From the NCBI GenBank assembly GCA_002729235.1, contig PBTY01000034.1, forward strand, positions 29,649-68,820: DNA of 39,172 nucleotides, given 5' to 3'. Positions within the stretch are counted from its first letter, which is position 1, and every line of letters starts with the position of its first letter. The notes beneath the pieces were generated by a model. The model did no database searches. It worked only from the letters and a program-made list of their open reading frames with translations, and was not told the DNA's origin. The position numbers were made by a program, and so were the translations under genes. Shown here one piece after another: positions 1 through 7,479 of this stretch. This stretch comes from Rickettsiales bacterium (GTDB lineage Bacteria; Bacteroidota; Bacteroidia; Cytophagales; Cyclobacteriaceae).

Positions 1-134
1 ATGGTGACGATGAAAAGTGAGTTGTATCCCACCTTTATACATTCATCAATTACCAGTGATACGTAAGTCTTGAAGCTTTCTCTTCGGACAAATAGCTGTC
101 CGGCAAAAATCAAAAATTTTCCGAGTGACTTCAT
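1..134 (-). CDS. MlaE-family ABC transporter permease, N-terminal part (runs off the window)
   Basis: An open frame on the minus strand starts with ATG at 134 and is still open at the window edge; 44 residues are visible (begins MKSLGKFLIF, ends NSLFIVT). The amphipathic N-terminus followed by a segment rich in RRESFKTY and by GYNSLFIV matches the start of Bacteroidota MlaE/YrbE permeases, which with an MlaF ATPase and an MCE-domain protein move phospholipids between membranes. Most of the protein, including the membrane core, lies outside the window, so the call rests on the N-terminus only. It is divergent from the SDR gene at 281, with about 146 bases between the two starts. The sequence just before the ATG (AGGGAAAACTG) is purine rich. 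The family identification is recognition, not a search result. Confidence 0.68.
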   Translation of the reverse strand, partial: MKSLGKFLIFAGQLFVRRESFKTYVSLVIDECIKVGYNSLFIVT

Positions 135-280
135 TCAGTTTTCCCTTGCTTCAGATGTGTTAGCTTTGCCGAAATTAATAAGAACATATCAATTCAGCGT
201 GTTCACAGAGATTAAAGAATTAAAACGAAGAATTGTTTGAAGTATTTCTAACAATATTTTCAAACAGTAGATATTAAGGT
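135..280. promoter_or_regulatory. Divergent intergenic region between mlaE-like gene and SDR gene
   Basis: This 146-base AT-rich gap must hold the start signals for both divergent genes. I found no full match to the Bacteroidota promoter (TTTG, about 19-21 bases, TAnnTTTG) on either strand; the nearest -7-like element on the minus strand is TAATTTCG, one base off. No strong inverted repeat was seen. Confidence 0.3.
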
Positions 281-997
281 ATGGCAGAGAATAAAGACAA
301 ATTGGTAGTTGTTACGGGTGGAACTAAAGGAATTGGCCGAGCAATAGTAGAAAAGTTTTCTTCCAAAGGATATACCGTGGCCACATGTTCCCGTAGCGAG
401 GATGACCTGGATGAGTTAAAAAAAACTGTTGAAGAGCAGTATGGAAACAAGGTCATGATCAGTGTTGCTGATCTGTCCAATAAGGATGGAGTCAAGAGCT
501 TTATTGAATTTATCCGGTTGACAGGAAAGCCAGTTGAAGTATTGGTGAATAACACGGGTAAGTTTATTCCTGGTACCATTCATGAGGAAGATGAAGGTTC
601 GTTGGAGGCCATGATCGAAACGAATCTCTACAGTGCTTACCATCTAAGCAGAGGAATTATTCCTGACATGAAAAAACGCAGATCAGGTCACATTTTTAAT
701 ATGTGCTCGATTGCTAGTATTACGGCTTATGCCAATGGGGGTTCTTATTCCATCAGCAAGTTTGCCATGTACGGCATGAGCAAGGGGTTGAGAGAAGAGA
801 TGAAGGAATTTGGTGTAAGGGTGACTTCTGTTATGCCTGGAGCGACGTTGACAGCCAGTTGGGAAGGAGTTGATATTCCGGAAGAACGTTTCATGAATTC
901 AGAAGATGTAGCTGAAATGGTTTATGCCACCTATCAGTTGAGTGATCGCACTGTGGTTGAGGATTTGGTCATCAGACCTCAATTAGGAGATCTTTAA
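281..997 (+). CDS. SDR family NAD(P)-dependent oxidoreductase
   Basis: A 238-residue classical short-chain dehydrogenase/reductase with a single Rossmann-fold domain. The cofactor loop TGGTKGIG is at residues 12-19, the NNAG-like motif reads NNTG (90-93), and the catalytic pair YSISK places Tyr156 and Lys160, with Ser143 or Ser146 as the active-site serine. SRS at residues 37-39 after the second strand may favour NADP(H), which is an inference. Length is normal for the family. The start at 281 leaves the usual eight to ten residues before the first strand. The substrate cannot be told from sequence. It is divergent from the MlaE-like gene and 82 bases upstream of ispG with a weak inverted repeat between, so co-transcription with ispG is possible. 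The protein is probably cytoplasmic, as no signal peptide is present. Confidence 0.9.
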   Translation: MAENKDKLVVVTGGTKGIGRAIVEKFSSKGYTVATCSRSEDDLDELKKTVEEQYGNKVMISVADLSNKDGVKSFIEFIRLTGKPVEVLVNNTGKFIPGTIHEEDEGSLEAMIETNLYSAYHLSRGIIPDMKKRRSGHIFNMCSIASITAYANGGSYSISKFAMYGMSKGLREEMKEFGVRVTSVMPGATLTASWEGVDIPEERFMNSEDVAEMVYATYQLSDRTVVEDLVIRPQLGDL

Positions 998-1005
998 ACG
1001 AAATA

Positions 1006-1028
1006 CCTGAGTTGTTTACTGTCTCAGG
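1006..1028 (+). terminator. Weak hairpin between SDR gene and ispG
   Basis: CCTGAG (1006-1011) and CTCAGG (1023-1028) form a six-base stem with an 11-base loop, nine bases after the SDR stop codon. It is followed by GCAACTTTTATA rather than a clean T tract, so it is at best a weak terminator and may let transcription continue into ispG. Confidence 0.3.
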
Positions 1029-1079
1029 GCAACTTTTATACTTAATTTGTGTTAAGGTAGATAAATCCAAAATAGACCT

Positions 1080-3071
1080 ATGAACCCAGAGGCGAACCTC
1101 GAGCAAAAGGAAGTTGATTTTTGTGCTAGTCTAACGAGCTATCAGCGTCGTAAGACTTTAGAAGTGAAGATTGGTAAAACCCCTTTGGGTGGCGATAACC
1201 CTATTCGTGTGCAGTCCATGACGACTGTAGATACCATGGATACGGAAGGGTCTATTGCACAAACTTTGAGAATGGTGGAGAGTGGGTGCGAATACGTTCG
1301 TATTACAGCACCTAGTATCAAAGAAGCTCAAAACCTGGAACCAATTCGCGAAGGTTTAAGAGCACAAGGCTGTGAAGTGCCTTTAGTTGCAGACATTCAC
1401 TTTACACCGAATGCGGCGGAACTTGCAGCGAAGATCGTTGAGAAGGTTCGTGTCAATCCAGGTAACTACGCTGACAAGAAGAAATTTGAAGAAATAGAGT
1501 ATACAGACGAGTCGTATCAGGCAGAACTCGATCGGATTCGTGAGAAATTCACTCCTTTGGTGGAAATCTGCAAGGAGCACGGTACTGCGATGCGAATCGG
1601 GACCAACCATGGTTCTCTGTCGGATCGTATCATGAGCCGATACGGAGATACGCCACTTGGTATGGTGGAATCTGCTTTGGAGTTTATCCGCATATGTGAA
1701 GACCTGGAGTATTACGATATCGTGGTTTCCATGAAGTCTTCCAACCCTCAGGTGATGGTACAAGCTTACCGTTTGTTGGTGAAGATGCTGGATGAAGAAG
1801 GGTTGAAGCCTTATCCATTACACCTTGGAGTAACTGAAGCTGGAGAAGCAGAAGATGGTCGTATCAAGAGTGCCGTTGGGATTGGTACCTTGCTTGAAGA
1901 TGGGTTAGGAGATACTGTAAGAGTATCATTGACTGAAGAACCAGAGGTGGAGGCACCTGTTGCCAAAATCATGGTAGATCGTCTCAGCACTCGTAGTGGT
2001 CATGCAGCCATTCCAGAGGAGGATTTTAGCTTGTACAATCCGTACGAATATCAGAAAAGAGCGGCCACTGAAGTTTTAAACTTTGGTGGAGACAATGTAC
2101 CTCGAGTCATTGCAGATTTCTCGCATTTGGAGGAGGTCTCCGTTAAGGACTTGAAGTCAATTGGCCATTTCTATTTACCAGAATTGGACAAGTGGACCAT
2201 GAATGATTTGGGTTGTGACTATGTCTATTCAGGCAGCAAGCCTATCAACTTCATGTTGCCAAACGGACTGAAAGAAATCCTAGATTATGATACCTGGATA
2301 GGTGTTAAAAATGATGATAATAAATATCCATTACTAACTGTTAATCAGTTAGATAAGGCACTTCATTCAAAACTAAACTTCGTTTTAGTTGATACTTCTG
2401 AATTAACTCCGGAAGTAATTCAACAAATTAAGGGAAATGATACCCTTGTGTTGTTGTTAAAGACAACCAATCAGCATGCATTGGCAGACTTAAGGAGAGC
2501 GTTTGTTCATCTGATGAATCATCAGATGAACAATCCAGTAGTGATCCAGCGTACGTATGAAGATCTGGGCGATGATGCGATCATGATGTTTCCTGCCACA
2601 GATATGGGTGGATTGTTGATTGATGGTTTTGGTGATGGGGTGATGCTGGGAATGGATAACATCGGTACGGAAAAAGAAACCTATCTGGACAAAGCAAAAG
2701 CGTACAACAATATCCTGTTTGGAGTATTGCAAGCTGCACGAACCAGAATCACCAAAACAGAATACATCTCTTGTCCGTCATGTGGTCGTACCTTGTTTGA
2801 CTTGCAAGAGACCACTGCGATGATTCGTAAACGTACGGATCATTTGAAAGGTGTGAAGATCGGAATCATGGGTTGTATCGTTAATGGGCCAGGAGAGATG
2901 GCTGATGCAGACTATGGGTATGTTGGTTCTGGTAAAGGGAAGATCACCTTGTACAAGGGACAAGAAGTAATGAAAAGAGGAGTGCCATCGGAGAGAGCTC
3001 TCGATGAACTGATTGAGTTGATCAAAGAAGATGGCAAGTGGTTGGAACCACAAAAAGTGATGGTGGAATAA
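1080..3071 (+). CDS. ispG: 4-hydroxy-3-methylbut-2-enyl-diphosphate synthase, large (three-domain) form
   Basis: IspG (GcpE) catalyses the penultimate step of the MEP isoprenoid pathway, reducing MEcPP to HMBPP with a [4Fe-4S] cluster. At 663 residues it is the large plant/Bacteroidota type, far longer than the roughly 370-residue E. coli enzyme. An N-terminal TIM barrel (about residues 20-310, with GGDNPIRVQSMTT and VADIHF) is followed by a 230-residue insertion (about 310-545) and a C-terminal reductase-like domain. The cluster ligands are visible: Cys565 and Cys568 (CPSC), Cys599 (GIMGC) and Glu606 (NGPGE). Its stop codon overlaps the ATG of the next gene (TAATG), which indicates translational coupling. 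Codons about 403-465, inside the insertion, are noticeably more AT rich than the rest. The gene is intact and the identification is secure. Confidence 0.97.
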   Translation: MNPEANLEQKEVDFCASLTSYQRRKTLEVKIGKTPLGGDNPIRVQSMTTVDTMDTEGSIAQTLRMVESGCEYVRITAPSIKEAQNLEPIREGLRAQGCEVPLVADIHFTPNAAELAAKIVEKVRVNPGNYADKKKFEEIEYTDESYQAELDRIREKFTPLVEICKEHGTAMRIGTNHGSLSDRIMSRYGDTPLGMVESALEFIRICEDLEYYDIVVSMKSSNPQVMVQAYRLLVKMLDEEGLKPYPLHLGVTEAGEAEDGRIKSAVGIGTLLEDGLGDTVRVSLTEEPEVEAPVAKIMVDRLSTRSGHAAIPEEDFSLYNPYEYQKRAATEVLNFGGDNVPRVIADFSHLEEVSVKDLKSIGHFYLPELDKWTMNDLGCDYVYSGSKPINFMLPNGLKEILDYDTWIGVKNDDNKYPLLTVNQLDKALHSKLNFVLVDTSELTPEVIQQIKGNDTLVLLLKTTNQHALADLRRAFVHLMNHQMNNPVVIQRTYEDLGDDAIMMFPATDMGGLLIDGFGDGVMLGMDNIGTEKETYLDKAKAYNNILFGVLQAARTRITKTEYISCPSCGRTLFDLQETTAMIRKRTDHLKGVKIGIMGCIVNGPGEMADADYGYVGSGKGKITLYKGQEVMKRGVPSERALDELIELIKEDGKWLEPQKVMVE

Positions 3072-3292
3072 TGACTAAAGATATGTCTGAGGAGCAAAAT
3101 AAAGAAGAAAAGAAAGAGGTAGGGTACTACTTTGACTTCAAAGAAGTGATGACTTATTTTTTTCGAAAGAAAGACACCAATAGACCTAGCAACATCAACA
3201 TCAAGATGATGCACGGGATCAATAAAATATCCATGCTCATTTTTTTAATATGTGTAATTGTAATCATTGCACGATTCATCATGAGATCATAG
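3071..3292 (+). CDS. Small single-pass membrane protein, DUF6728-like
   Basis: A 73-residue protein whose ATG at 3071 shares one base with the ispG stop codon. The N-terminus is very charged (MTKDMSEEQNKEEKKE), followed by a conserved-looking block (YYFDFKEVMTYFFRKKDTNR, then NIKMMHGINKIS) and one C-terminal transmembrane helix (about residues 54-70, MLIFLICVIVIIARF). The pattern fits a small Bacteroidota family that I recall as DUF6728, commonly next to ispG; its function is unknown. The open frame extends upstream to 3038, but those codons lie inside ispG and the TAATG overlap makes 3071 the natural start. Topology is probably N-in, with the charged part in the cytoplasm. The family name is from memory and is less certain than the existence of the gene. 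Confidence 0.8.
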   Translation: MTKDMSEEQNKEEKKEVGYYFDFKEVMTYFFRKKDTNRPSNINIKMMHGINKISMLIFLICVIVIIARFIMRS

Positions 3293-3298
3293 CCAGAG

Positions 3299-3655
3299 AT
3301 GAATGCTGAGAGCTATCGAGAGTACTGCTTAGCGAAACCGGGTGTCACCGAAGGCTTTCCTTTTGATGCGGAGACATTGGTCTTCAAAGTGATGGGCAAA
3401 ATGTTTGCGCTCGCTGACATTGATGAATTTGTCAGTATGAACCTGAAATGTGATCCAGAAATTGCTGTGGAATTGCGCGAACGTTATGAGGACACCGTTT
3501 TGCCAGGTTATCACATGAGCAAAAAACACTGGAATACGGTGATGATGGATGGTGCTTTGAATGACGAGGAGTTAAAGCACTGGATAGATCATTCATATGA
3601 TTTGGTAGTCAGTGGATTGCCTAAAAAGCTTAAGGAGGAATTAAACAATTTATGA
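3299..3655 (+). CDS. MmcQ/YjbR family protein
   Basis: A 118-residue single-domain protein of the MmcQ/YjbR family (double-wing CyaY-like fold). Family signatures are visible: an N-terminal helix ending CLAKPGVTEGFPFD, the strand pair VFKVMGKMFAL, the LKCDPE segment, and GYHMSKKHWNTV in the second half, followed by a C-terminal helix (ELKHWIDHSYDLVVSGL). Members are often labelled DNA binding from fold similarity, but a molecular role is not established. It begins six bases after the DUF6728-like gene and overlaps the next gene by four bases (ATGA), so it sits inside one operon with ispG and the GDSL lipoprotein. No signal peptide is present, so it is presumably cytoplasmic. Confidence 0.88.
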   Translation: MNAESYREYCLAKPGVTEGFPFDAETLVFKVMGKMFALADIDEFVSMNLKCDPEIAVELRERYEDTVLPGYHMSKKHWNTVMMDGALNDEELKHWIDHSYDLVVSGLPKKLKEELNNL

Positions 3656-4371
3656 AGGTATTTTATCTGCTAATATCCATTGGACTTTTTTCATGTTGGG
3701 GTGACGATGAAACAATTCCCAATGCGGATCAACATCAAAAAGACATAATTGAAAATTCAGAAATGGATACATTAACATATTTAGCCCTTGGGGACTCATA
3801 CACCATTGGCGAAAGTGTGCCACAAAGTGATAGATGGCCAGTACAACTCGTTGCCAAATTGAATGAGTTGGGAGATACCATTGCTCAGCCACAAATTATT
3901 GCTAAAACCGGTTGGACGACCAATGAATTGATGGATGCGATTGATCGAGCTGAGGTTGCAGATGCTTATGATCTGGTTTCTTTGTTAATTGGTGTGAACA
4001 ACCAGTATAGAGGATATCCTATATCTCAGCAAGAGAGAGAATTCGAAGAATTGCTTCAGAAAGCCATAGCTTTTGCAGGAAGTGATACTTCTCGGGTTTT
4101 TGTGGTCAGTATACCCGATTGGGGAGTAACACCTTTTGGAGAAAGTAGAGATCGAGAACAGATCGCAAGGGAGATCGATCAATACAATGATCTCAATCAA
4201 TTGATTTGCAAGAAATACGGAGTGAAGTACTTCGATATCACACCAATTTCTCGTGAAGCAGCCGATGATCCTACTTTAATTGCGGGTGATGGCCTACATC
4301 CTTCAGGAAAAATGTATGAAAGATGGGTGGAACTAATCTATCCGTGGGTACATGAAATCTTAGCTGAGTGA
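3652..4371 (+). CDS. SGNH/GDSL-family hydrolase, lipoprotein
   Basis: A 239-residue predicted lipoprotein: the short signal peptide ends in GLFSC with Cys15 as the lipidated residue, so the enzyme is probably anchored in the outer membrane or facing the periplasm. SGNH blocks are present: block I GDSYTIG (residues 47-53, catalytic Ser49), a block II glycine near residue 87 (KTGWTT), block III GVNNQ with Asn116, and block V DGLHPSG with Asp213 and His216. The family hydrolyses ester bonds in lipids, acetylated sugars or peptidoglycan; the substrate here is unknown. The ATG overlaps the preceding stop by four bases. Length is typical for a single SGNH domain. Confidence 0.9.
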   Translation: MKVFYLLISIGLFSCWGDDETIPNADQHQKDIIENSEMDTLTYLALGDSYTIGESVPQSDRWPVQLVAKLNELGDTIAQPQIIAKTGWTTNELMDAIDRAEVADAYDLVSLLIGVNNQYRGYPISQQEREFEELLQKAIAFAGSDTSRVFVVSIPDWGVTPFGESRDREQIAREIDQYNDLNQLICKKYGVKYFDITPISREAADDPTLIAGDGLHPSGKMYERWVELIYPWVHEILAE

Positions 4372-4464
4372 TATATCATTCTGTTCTTTCTTGACGTTAT
4401 TCTTTCACTATTGTAGAAATAGTCCTATTTTTAGGGCTGTCAAACAGGCTGTTATCACCTTCGT

Positions 4465-5361
4465 ATGAGGCAACTTCTTTTATTCATTGCCATAGTGTTG
4501 TGCTTTTCTGCATGCCGAGATAAGGTGATATGTCCTGCCTTTCAGAGTACCTATATCCTTGATGATTCCGTTAGATCCATCTATTATTCCTACTTGTGGA
4601 AGCTTAATGAGGAAGAACGCTTAACGTATTTGGCTCAAAATCAACCTCAGGTTGATACGAGTAGTATGGCTAATGATACCACGGCTATCGGGGGTCCGGT
4701 TTTGGCTTCTGCATCTGGTCAGGTTGATTACTGGGCGTATGTTGCCCAATACAAAGTTCCAGAACGAGATGTCAACAAGAATAAATATGGTATCGTTAAA
4801 TACGAGCCGTACTGGTTGAAAAATTATCGTCAGCGGACTGCCCCGATGGAGAATGTGCTAACACCTCCAGAACCACCAATATTGCCTGCTGATACCGTAA
4901 AAGATTTTGGAGAGTTTGTTGCTTCGGATTTCAATGATTCCCTGGCTACAGATTCCATGTCTTTGGCTGTTCAGTTGGATGTACAGCCAGATAGCACAAG
5001 CCTCGCCGAGGAGGACACTTTCAGTATTCCATCATTCCCTCCAATAGCCAAAATGGCTGAGAAGAAAGAAAAGCCTGAAACCAGATTCCTGTATCGATAT
5101 GATCCTAAGGATGAAATGCTCAACGTTGAGCAACAATATTACAATAAGTACTTTGGTGATCAGCTTTATGTGAAGTTGGTTAAGAATCCGGCACCACTTG
5201 ATACGGCTAGTGAAGCATCTGGTGGTGGATTTTTCAAGAATCTGTTCAGGAAGAAACCAAAAGTTGAGGCTGATAGCCTATCCACAGAGCAACCACTTAT
5301 CGAAGAGCCTCTAATCGAAGAAAATCCTGAGAAAGAAGAAGAGGAAGAGGATGGTTTCTAA
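4465..5361 (+). CDS. Uncharacterised Bacteroidota lipoprotein with acidic tail
   Basis: I do not recognise a named family. The 298-residue protein has a lipoprotein signal peptide ending CFSAC (Cys17), followed by CPAFQSTYILDDS and a Tyr-rich stretch (SIYYSYLWKLNEEERL). The middle is proline rich and low in predicted structure (about residues 125-195), then RYDPKDEMLNVEQQYYNKYFGDQ looks ordered and conserved, and the protein ends with a Lys-rich patch (FFKNLFRKKPK) and a run of Glu and Asp. The design suggests an outer-membrane-anchored, partly disordered linker protein. It is 93 bases downstream of the GDSL gene with no clear terminator between. Its stop codon overlaps the stop of a 38-aa gene on the opposite strand. 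Confidence 0.8.
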   Translation: MRQLLLFIAIVLCFSACRDKVICPAFQSTYILDDSVRSIYYSYLWKLNEEERLTYLAQNQPQVDTSSMANDTTAIGGPVLASASGQVDYWAYVAQYKVPERDVNKNKYGIVKYEPYWLKNYRQRTAPMENVLTPPEPPILPADTVKDFGEFVASDFNDSLATDSMSLAVQLDVQPDSTSLAEEDTFSIPSFPPIAKMAEKKEKPETRFLYRYDPKDEMLNVEQQYYNKYFGDQLYVKLVKNPAPLDTASEASGGGFFKNLFRKKPKVEADSLSTEQPLIEEPLIEENPEKEEEEEDGF

Positions 5362-5474
5362 ATGAAATGTTCCTGGCTCGTTTTTTTCTTTACAACCTTA
5401 GACTGATTAATTCCGAGGATAACGAGTACTCCTGTCAATAGGAGAATAACGGAAGAGACGATAATTTTTTTCAT
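5358..5474 (-). CDS. Predicted 38-aa single-pass membrane peptide
   Basis: An ATG-started frame of 38 codons on the minus strand encodes MKKIIVSSVILLLTGVLVIL followed by a polar tail with a KKK cluster (GINQSKVVKKKTSQEHFI). The first 22 residues form one hydrophobic helix with two N-terminal lysines. A Bacteroidota-type promoter lies directly upstream (see 5492-5522), giving a leader of roughly a dozen bases. The stop codon overlaps the stop of the convergent lipoprotein gene by two bases. The LEA-type gene upstream ends 66 bases before this ATG, so the peptide could also be read from that transcript. No similar named family is recognised. The promoter together with a sensible membrane-peptide layout makes this more likely real than chance, but it is unproven. 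Confidence 0.5.
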   Translation of the reverse strand: MKKIIVSSVILLLTGVLVILGINQSKVVKKKTSQEHFI

Positions 5475-5491
5475 TTTTCGGCGATTTTATA

Positions 5492-5522
5492 CAAATGTAT
5501 CTCCTTGATAGTCAGTAGTCAA
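5492..5522 (-). promoter_or_regulatory. Bacteroidota-type promoter of the 38-aa gene
   Basis: On the minus strand the -7 element TACATTTG (5499-5492) matches TAnnTTTG exactly, and a TTG (5522-5520) lies 20 bases upstream at the -33 position. The start codon at 5474 follows 17 bases after the -7 element, which implies a very short leader. Confidence 0.55.
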
Positions 5523-5540
5523 TACCACAAAGTAGGGATT

Positions 5541-5987
5541 TTACATTCGGATATCCTCTTCAAAATCAACCGGTACTTTCTTGACATACCCATAAAGAGC
5601 CACTTTGATGTAGCCCTGGTAATGAACTCGAACAGGCTTACCTCCAAGAACACTGATGATCCCATTCAGTAAACCCAGATCTCGAATGTTAAAAGAAGCA
5701 TTAAGAGGGACAGAGAAGTAATCGTTTGCTGGTATTTTGAATTTCATATCCTGATCAATCACTCCCACAATACGATCGTCTACTTTGATGTCCACAACCA
5801 CTTCTTTCAACTTAATACTTTGGTTATTCGGGTTGTAAAACTTGGCATTTGCTGACAAGACGGCTTCTTTACCAGTCACTTTACTCACGGTAATATTTTC
5901 CATTGCAATGAACTCAGGCTCCTGATCTGGACGTCCACACTGAGATAAGAGCAACGCGAATAGTGAAACGATGAATAAGTTCTTCAT
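5541..5987 (-). CDS. LEA type 2 (WHy domain) family lipoprotein
   Basis: The chosen start is the ATG at 5987, giving 148 residues with a lipoprotein signal peptide (MKNLFIVSLFALLLSQC, lipidated Cys17); the frame is open 13 codons further upstream but those residues would spoil the signal. The mature part is one LEA-2/WHy beta-sandwich: ENITVSKVTGKEAVLSANAK, the NPNNQSIKLKEV block and the closing strands with IPANDYFSVPLNASF are typical. Bacterial members are small envelope proteins of unknown role, named after plant desiccation proteins. Its stop is 18 bases away from the promoter of the 38-aa gene, and it lies 53 bases downstream of the AlkD-like gene. Confidence 0.82.
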   Translation of the reverse strand: MKNLFIVSLFALLLSQCGRPDQEPEFIAMENITVSKVTGKEAVLSANAKFYNPNNQSIKLKEVVVDIKVDDRIVGVIDQDMKFKIPANDYFSVPLNASFNIRDLGLLNGIISVLGGKPVRVHYQGYIKVALYGYVKKVPVDFEEDIRM

Positions 5988-6040
5988 GAAAGCTAAATTA
6001 TAAGTAACTAACGGAACATCTAGCATCTATTGTGCCAATC

Positions 6041-6709
6041 CTACATGAGTCGCAATGCTTCTCTTTTACTTAAAGGATGAAGTTGTTGCTGATCGGTGAA
6101 TTCCATAACCCATTTTGGATTGGTTTTGCTGTATTCCCTAAGTGCCCAACCAATGGCTTTATTGAGGAAAAACTCTTTGGTATGGTTTAACTGCAGAATG
6201 CACCGGGAGAGAAGGGCCGTATTCGTGTCTTTCTTGTATTTCAACTGAAAAATGAGCGTGCATCGTTGTAGCCAGAGGTTTTGAGATTGAATCCATTCTT
6301 CCATTTTTGTTTCAATCAACTCTGGAAATTGTTTGAAATAAGGTCCCATGAGATTCACGGCAATATAATCAACAGTATCCCACCAGGACTTATGGACGAC
6401 CATATGTTCAAAAAGACTGAGATCACTTTTTACCCATTGGCGCTTGTACTTGTCACAAAGGTCTAGCCCAAAATGTTGGAACTCTCTTTGATCTAAAGTC
6501 CACAATTCTCTAACAATTTTATCCAGTTCTTCCTTGAAAGGTCTGGCTTCTTTAGTTAATAAGTATTTGGTAATCGATCTTCTGACAGGTGCTTTAATGC
6601 CGTAATGCTCGAATAGATCCTTTAGATAGGCTTGTTGTTGCTGGGCAATGCTGGCATTAGCATATTCCTGCAGGGTTTGTTGCAATTCCTCAACGTATGG
6701 GCTCAACAC
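6041..6709 (-). CDS. DNA alkylation repair protein, AlkD-like HEAT-repeat glycosylase
   Basis: A 222-residue all-helical protein of the AlkD family, which excises 3- and 7-alkylpurines without base flipping. The key active-site residues are present: SWWDTVD gives Trp110 and Asp114, and IGWALREYSK gives Trp188, equivalent to Trp109, Asp113 and Trp187 of Bacillus cereus AlkD. Other family signatures are GIKAPVRR near residue 37 and LDLCDKYKRQW. No ATG is available near the N-terminus and an in-frame stop lies just upstream, so the start is GTG at 6709 (or TTG at 6706), overlapping the end of the M24 peptidase gene by seven bases. This points to translational coupling with that gene. No signal peptide; cytoplasmic. 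Confidence 0.92.
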   Translation of the reverse strand: MLSPYVEELQQTLQEYANASIAQQQQAYLKDLFEHYGIKAPVRRSITKYLLTKEARPFKEELDKIVRELWTLDQREFQHFGLDLCDKYKRQWVKSDLSLFEHMVVHKSWWDTVDYIAVNLMGPYFKQFPELIETKMEEWIQSQNLWLQRCTLIFQLKYKKDTNTALLSRCILQLNHTKEFFLNKAIGWALREYSKTNPKWVMEFTDQQQLHPLSKREALRLM

Positions 6710-7377
6710 ATGATTTGTTCAAAGAAACCACCGATTTTCTTCTCTCTGTTCACGAAATGAATCTCGAGAACCCAATGTCTTTTGTTTCCATTGACATCTT
6801 TGCCCATCATGTCATTATGATTTTCCGGATGCACATAGAGCTGATACTTATCTGGTTCTATGCGTTCGTGCGGAAACTTTCCAATCAAATGACCACCAAT
6901 TTCACCACCAAACTCCCAACCTAATCTCTTGGCAAGTATTTGCAAGTATTTGTAGAATTCAGCGCCAGTAATGTATGTGTGTTGTAGGTACCACTCCTGA
7001 GCTTCATACCAGGCATCCTCAATGTCTCTTTTTAAGGTATGTTTTTGTTCATCACTACCTAAGACATAAGTTCTTCCGAAATCAGCTTCGTACTCTTCGA
7101 ATATTGGACCAAAGTCAACAAATACTATGTCATCTTCCTGAATAGTGAGGTTAGGAGGGTTTTCGTCGTAAGGATGAAGGGTATTTTCTCCTGCACGTAC
7201 AATGCGCTTGTGCCAGTATTTTTCAATACCAAACATTTTGTTAGCCAGTTCAAAAATCTCCTGATTGACTTCTTTCTCAGTTTTTCCTGGAGCTATGAGA
7301 CCCTGACTTTCTACGGCAAAAAAAAGTTGCTCAGCTTTTTGTTCAGCCTCGTCTAACTTTGCCTTTACTTCTGACAT
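6703..7377 (-). CDS. M24 family metallopeptidase (Xaa-Pro aminopeptidase-like)
   Basis: With the ATG at 7377 the protein has 224 residues; a TTG at 7395 would add six residues. It is a pita-bread-fold domain without the N-terminal creatinase-like domain of full aminopeptidase P. The five metal ligands can be placed: Asp88 (FVDFGP), Asp99 (EADFGRT), His163 (GGHLIG), Glu205 (LEIHF) and Glu220 (GGFFEQ). HPYDENPPNLTIQEDDIVFVDFG is typical of a Bacteroidota and proteobacterial subgroup of small M24 proteins. The peptide substrate is unknown, and some members of the fold are not peptidases. It is cytoplasmic and overlaps the AlkD-like gene downstream by seven bases. Confidence 0.88.
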   Translation of the reverse strand: MSEVKAKLDEAEQKAEQLFFAVESQGLIAPGKTEKEVNQEIFELANKMFGIEKYWHKRIVRAGENTLHPYDENPPNLTIQEDDIVFVDFGPIFEEYEADFGRTYVLGSDEQKHTLKRDIEDAWYEAQEWYLQHTYITGAEFYKYLQILAKRLGWEFGGEIGGHLIGKFPHERIEPDKYQLYVHPENHNDMMGKDVNGNKRHWVLEIHFVNREKKIGGFFEQIMC

Positions 7378-7479
7378 ACTCTCTTCATTCTTCAATTGGT
7401 GACATGAAGATAAGTCATAAAATGATTACTGTAAGTCATTTCTAGATTAACTAGCACTAATAAGGGATTAAGCTCTAAA

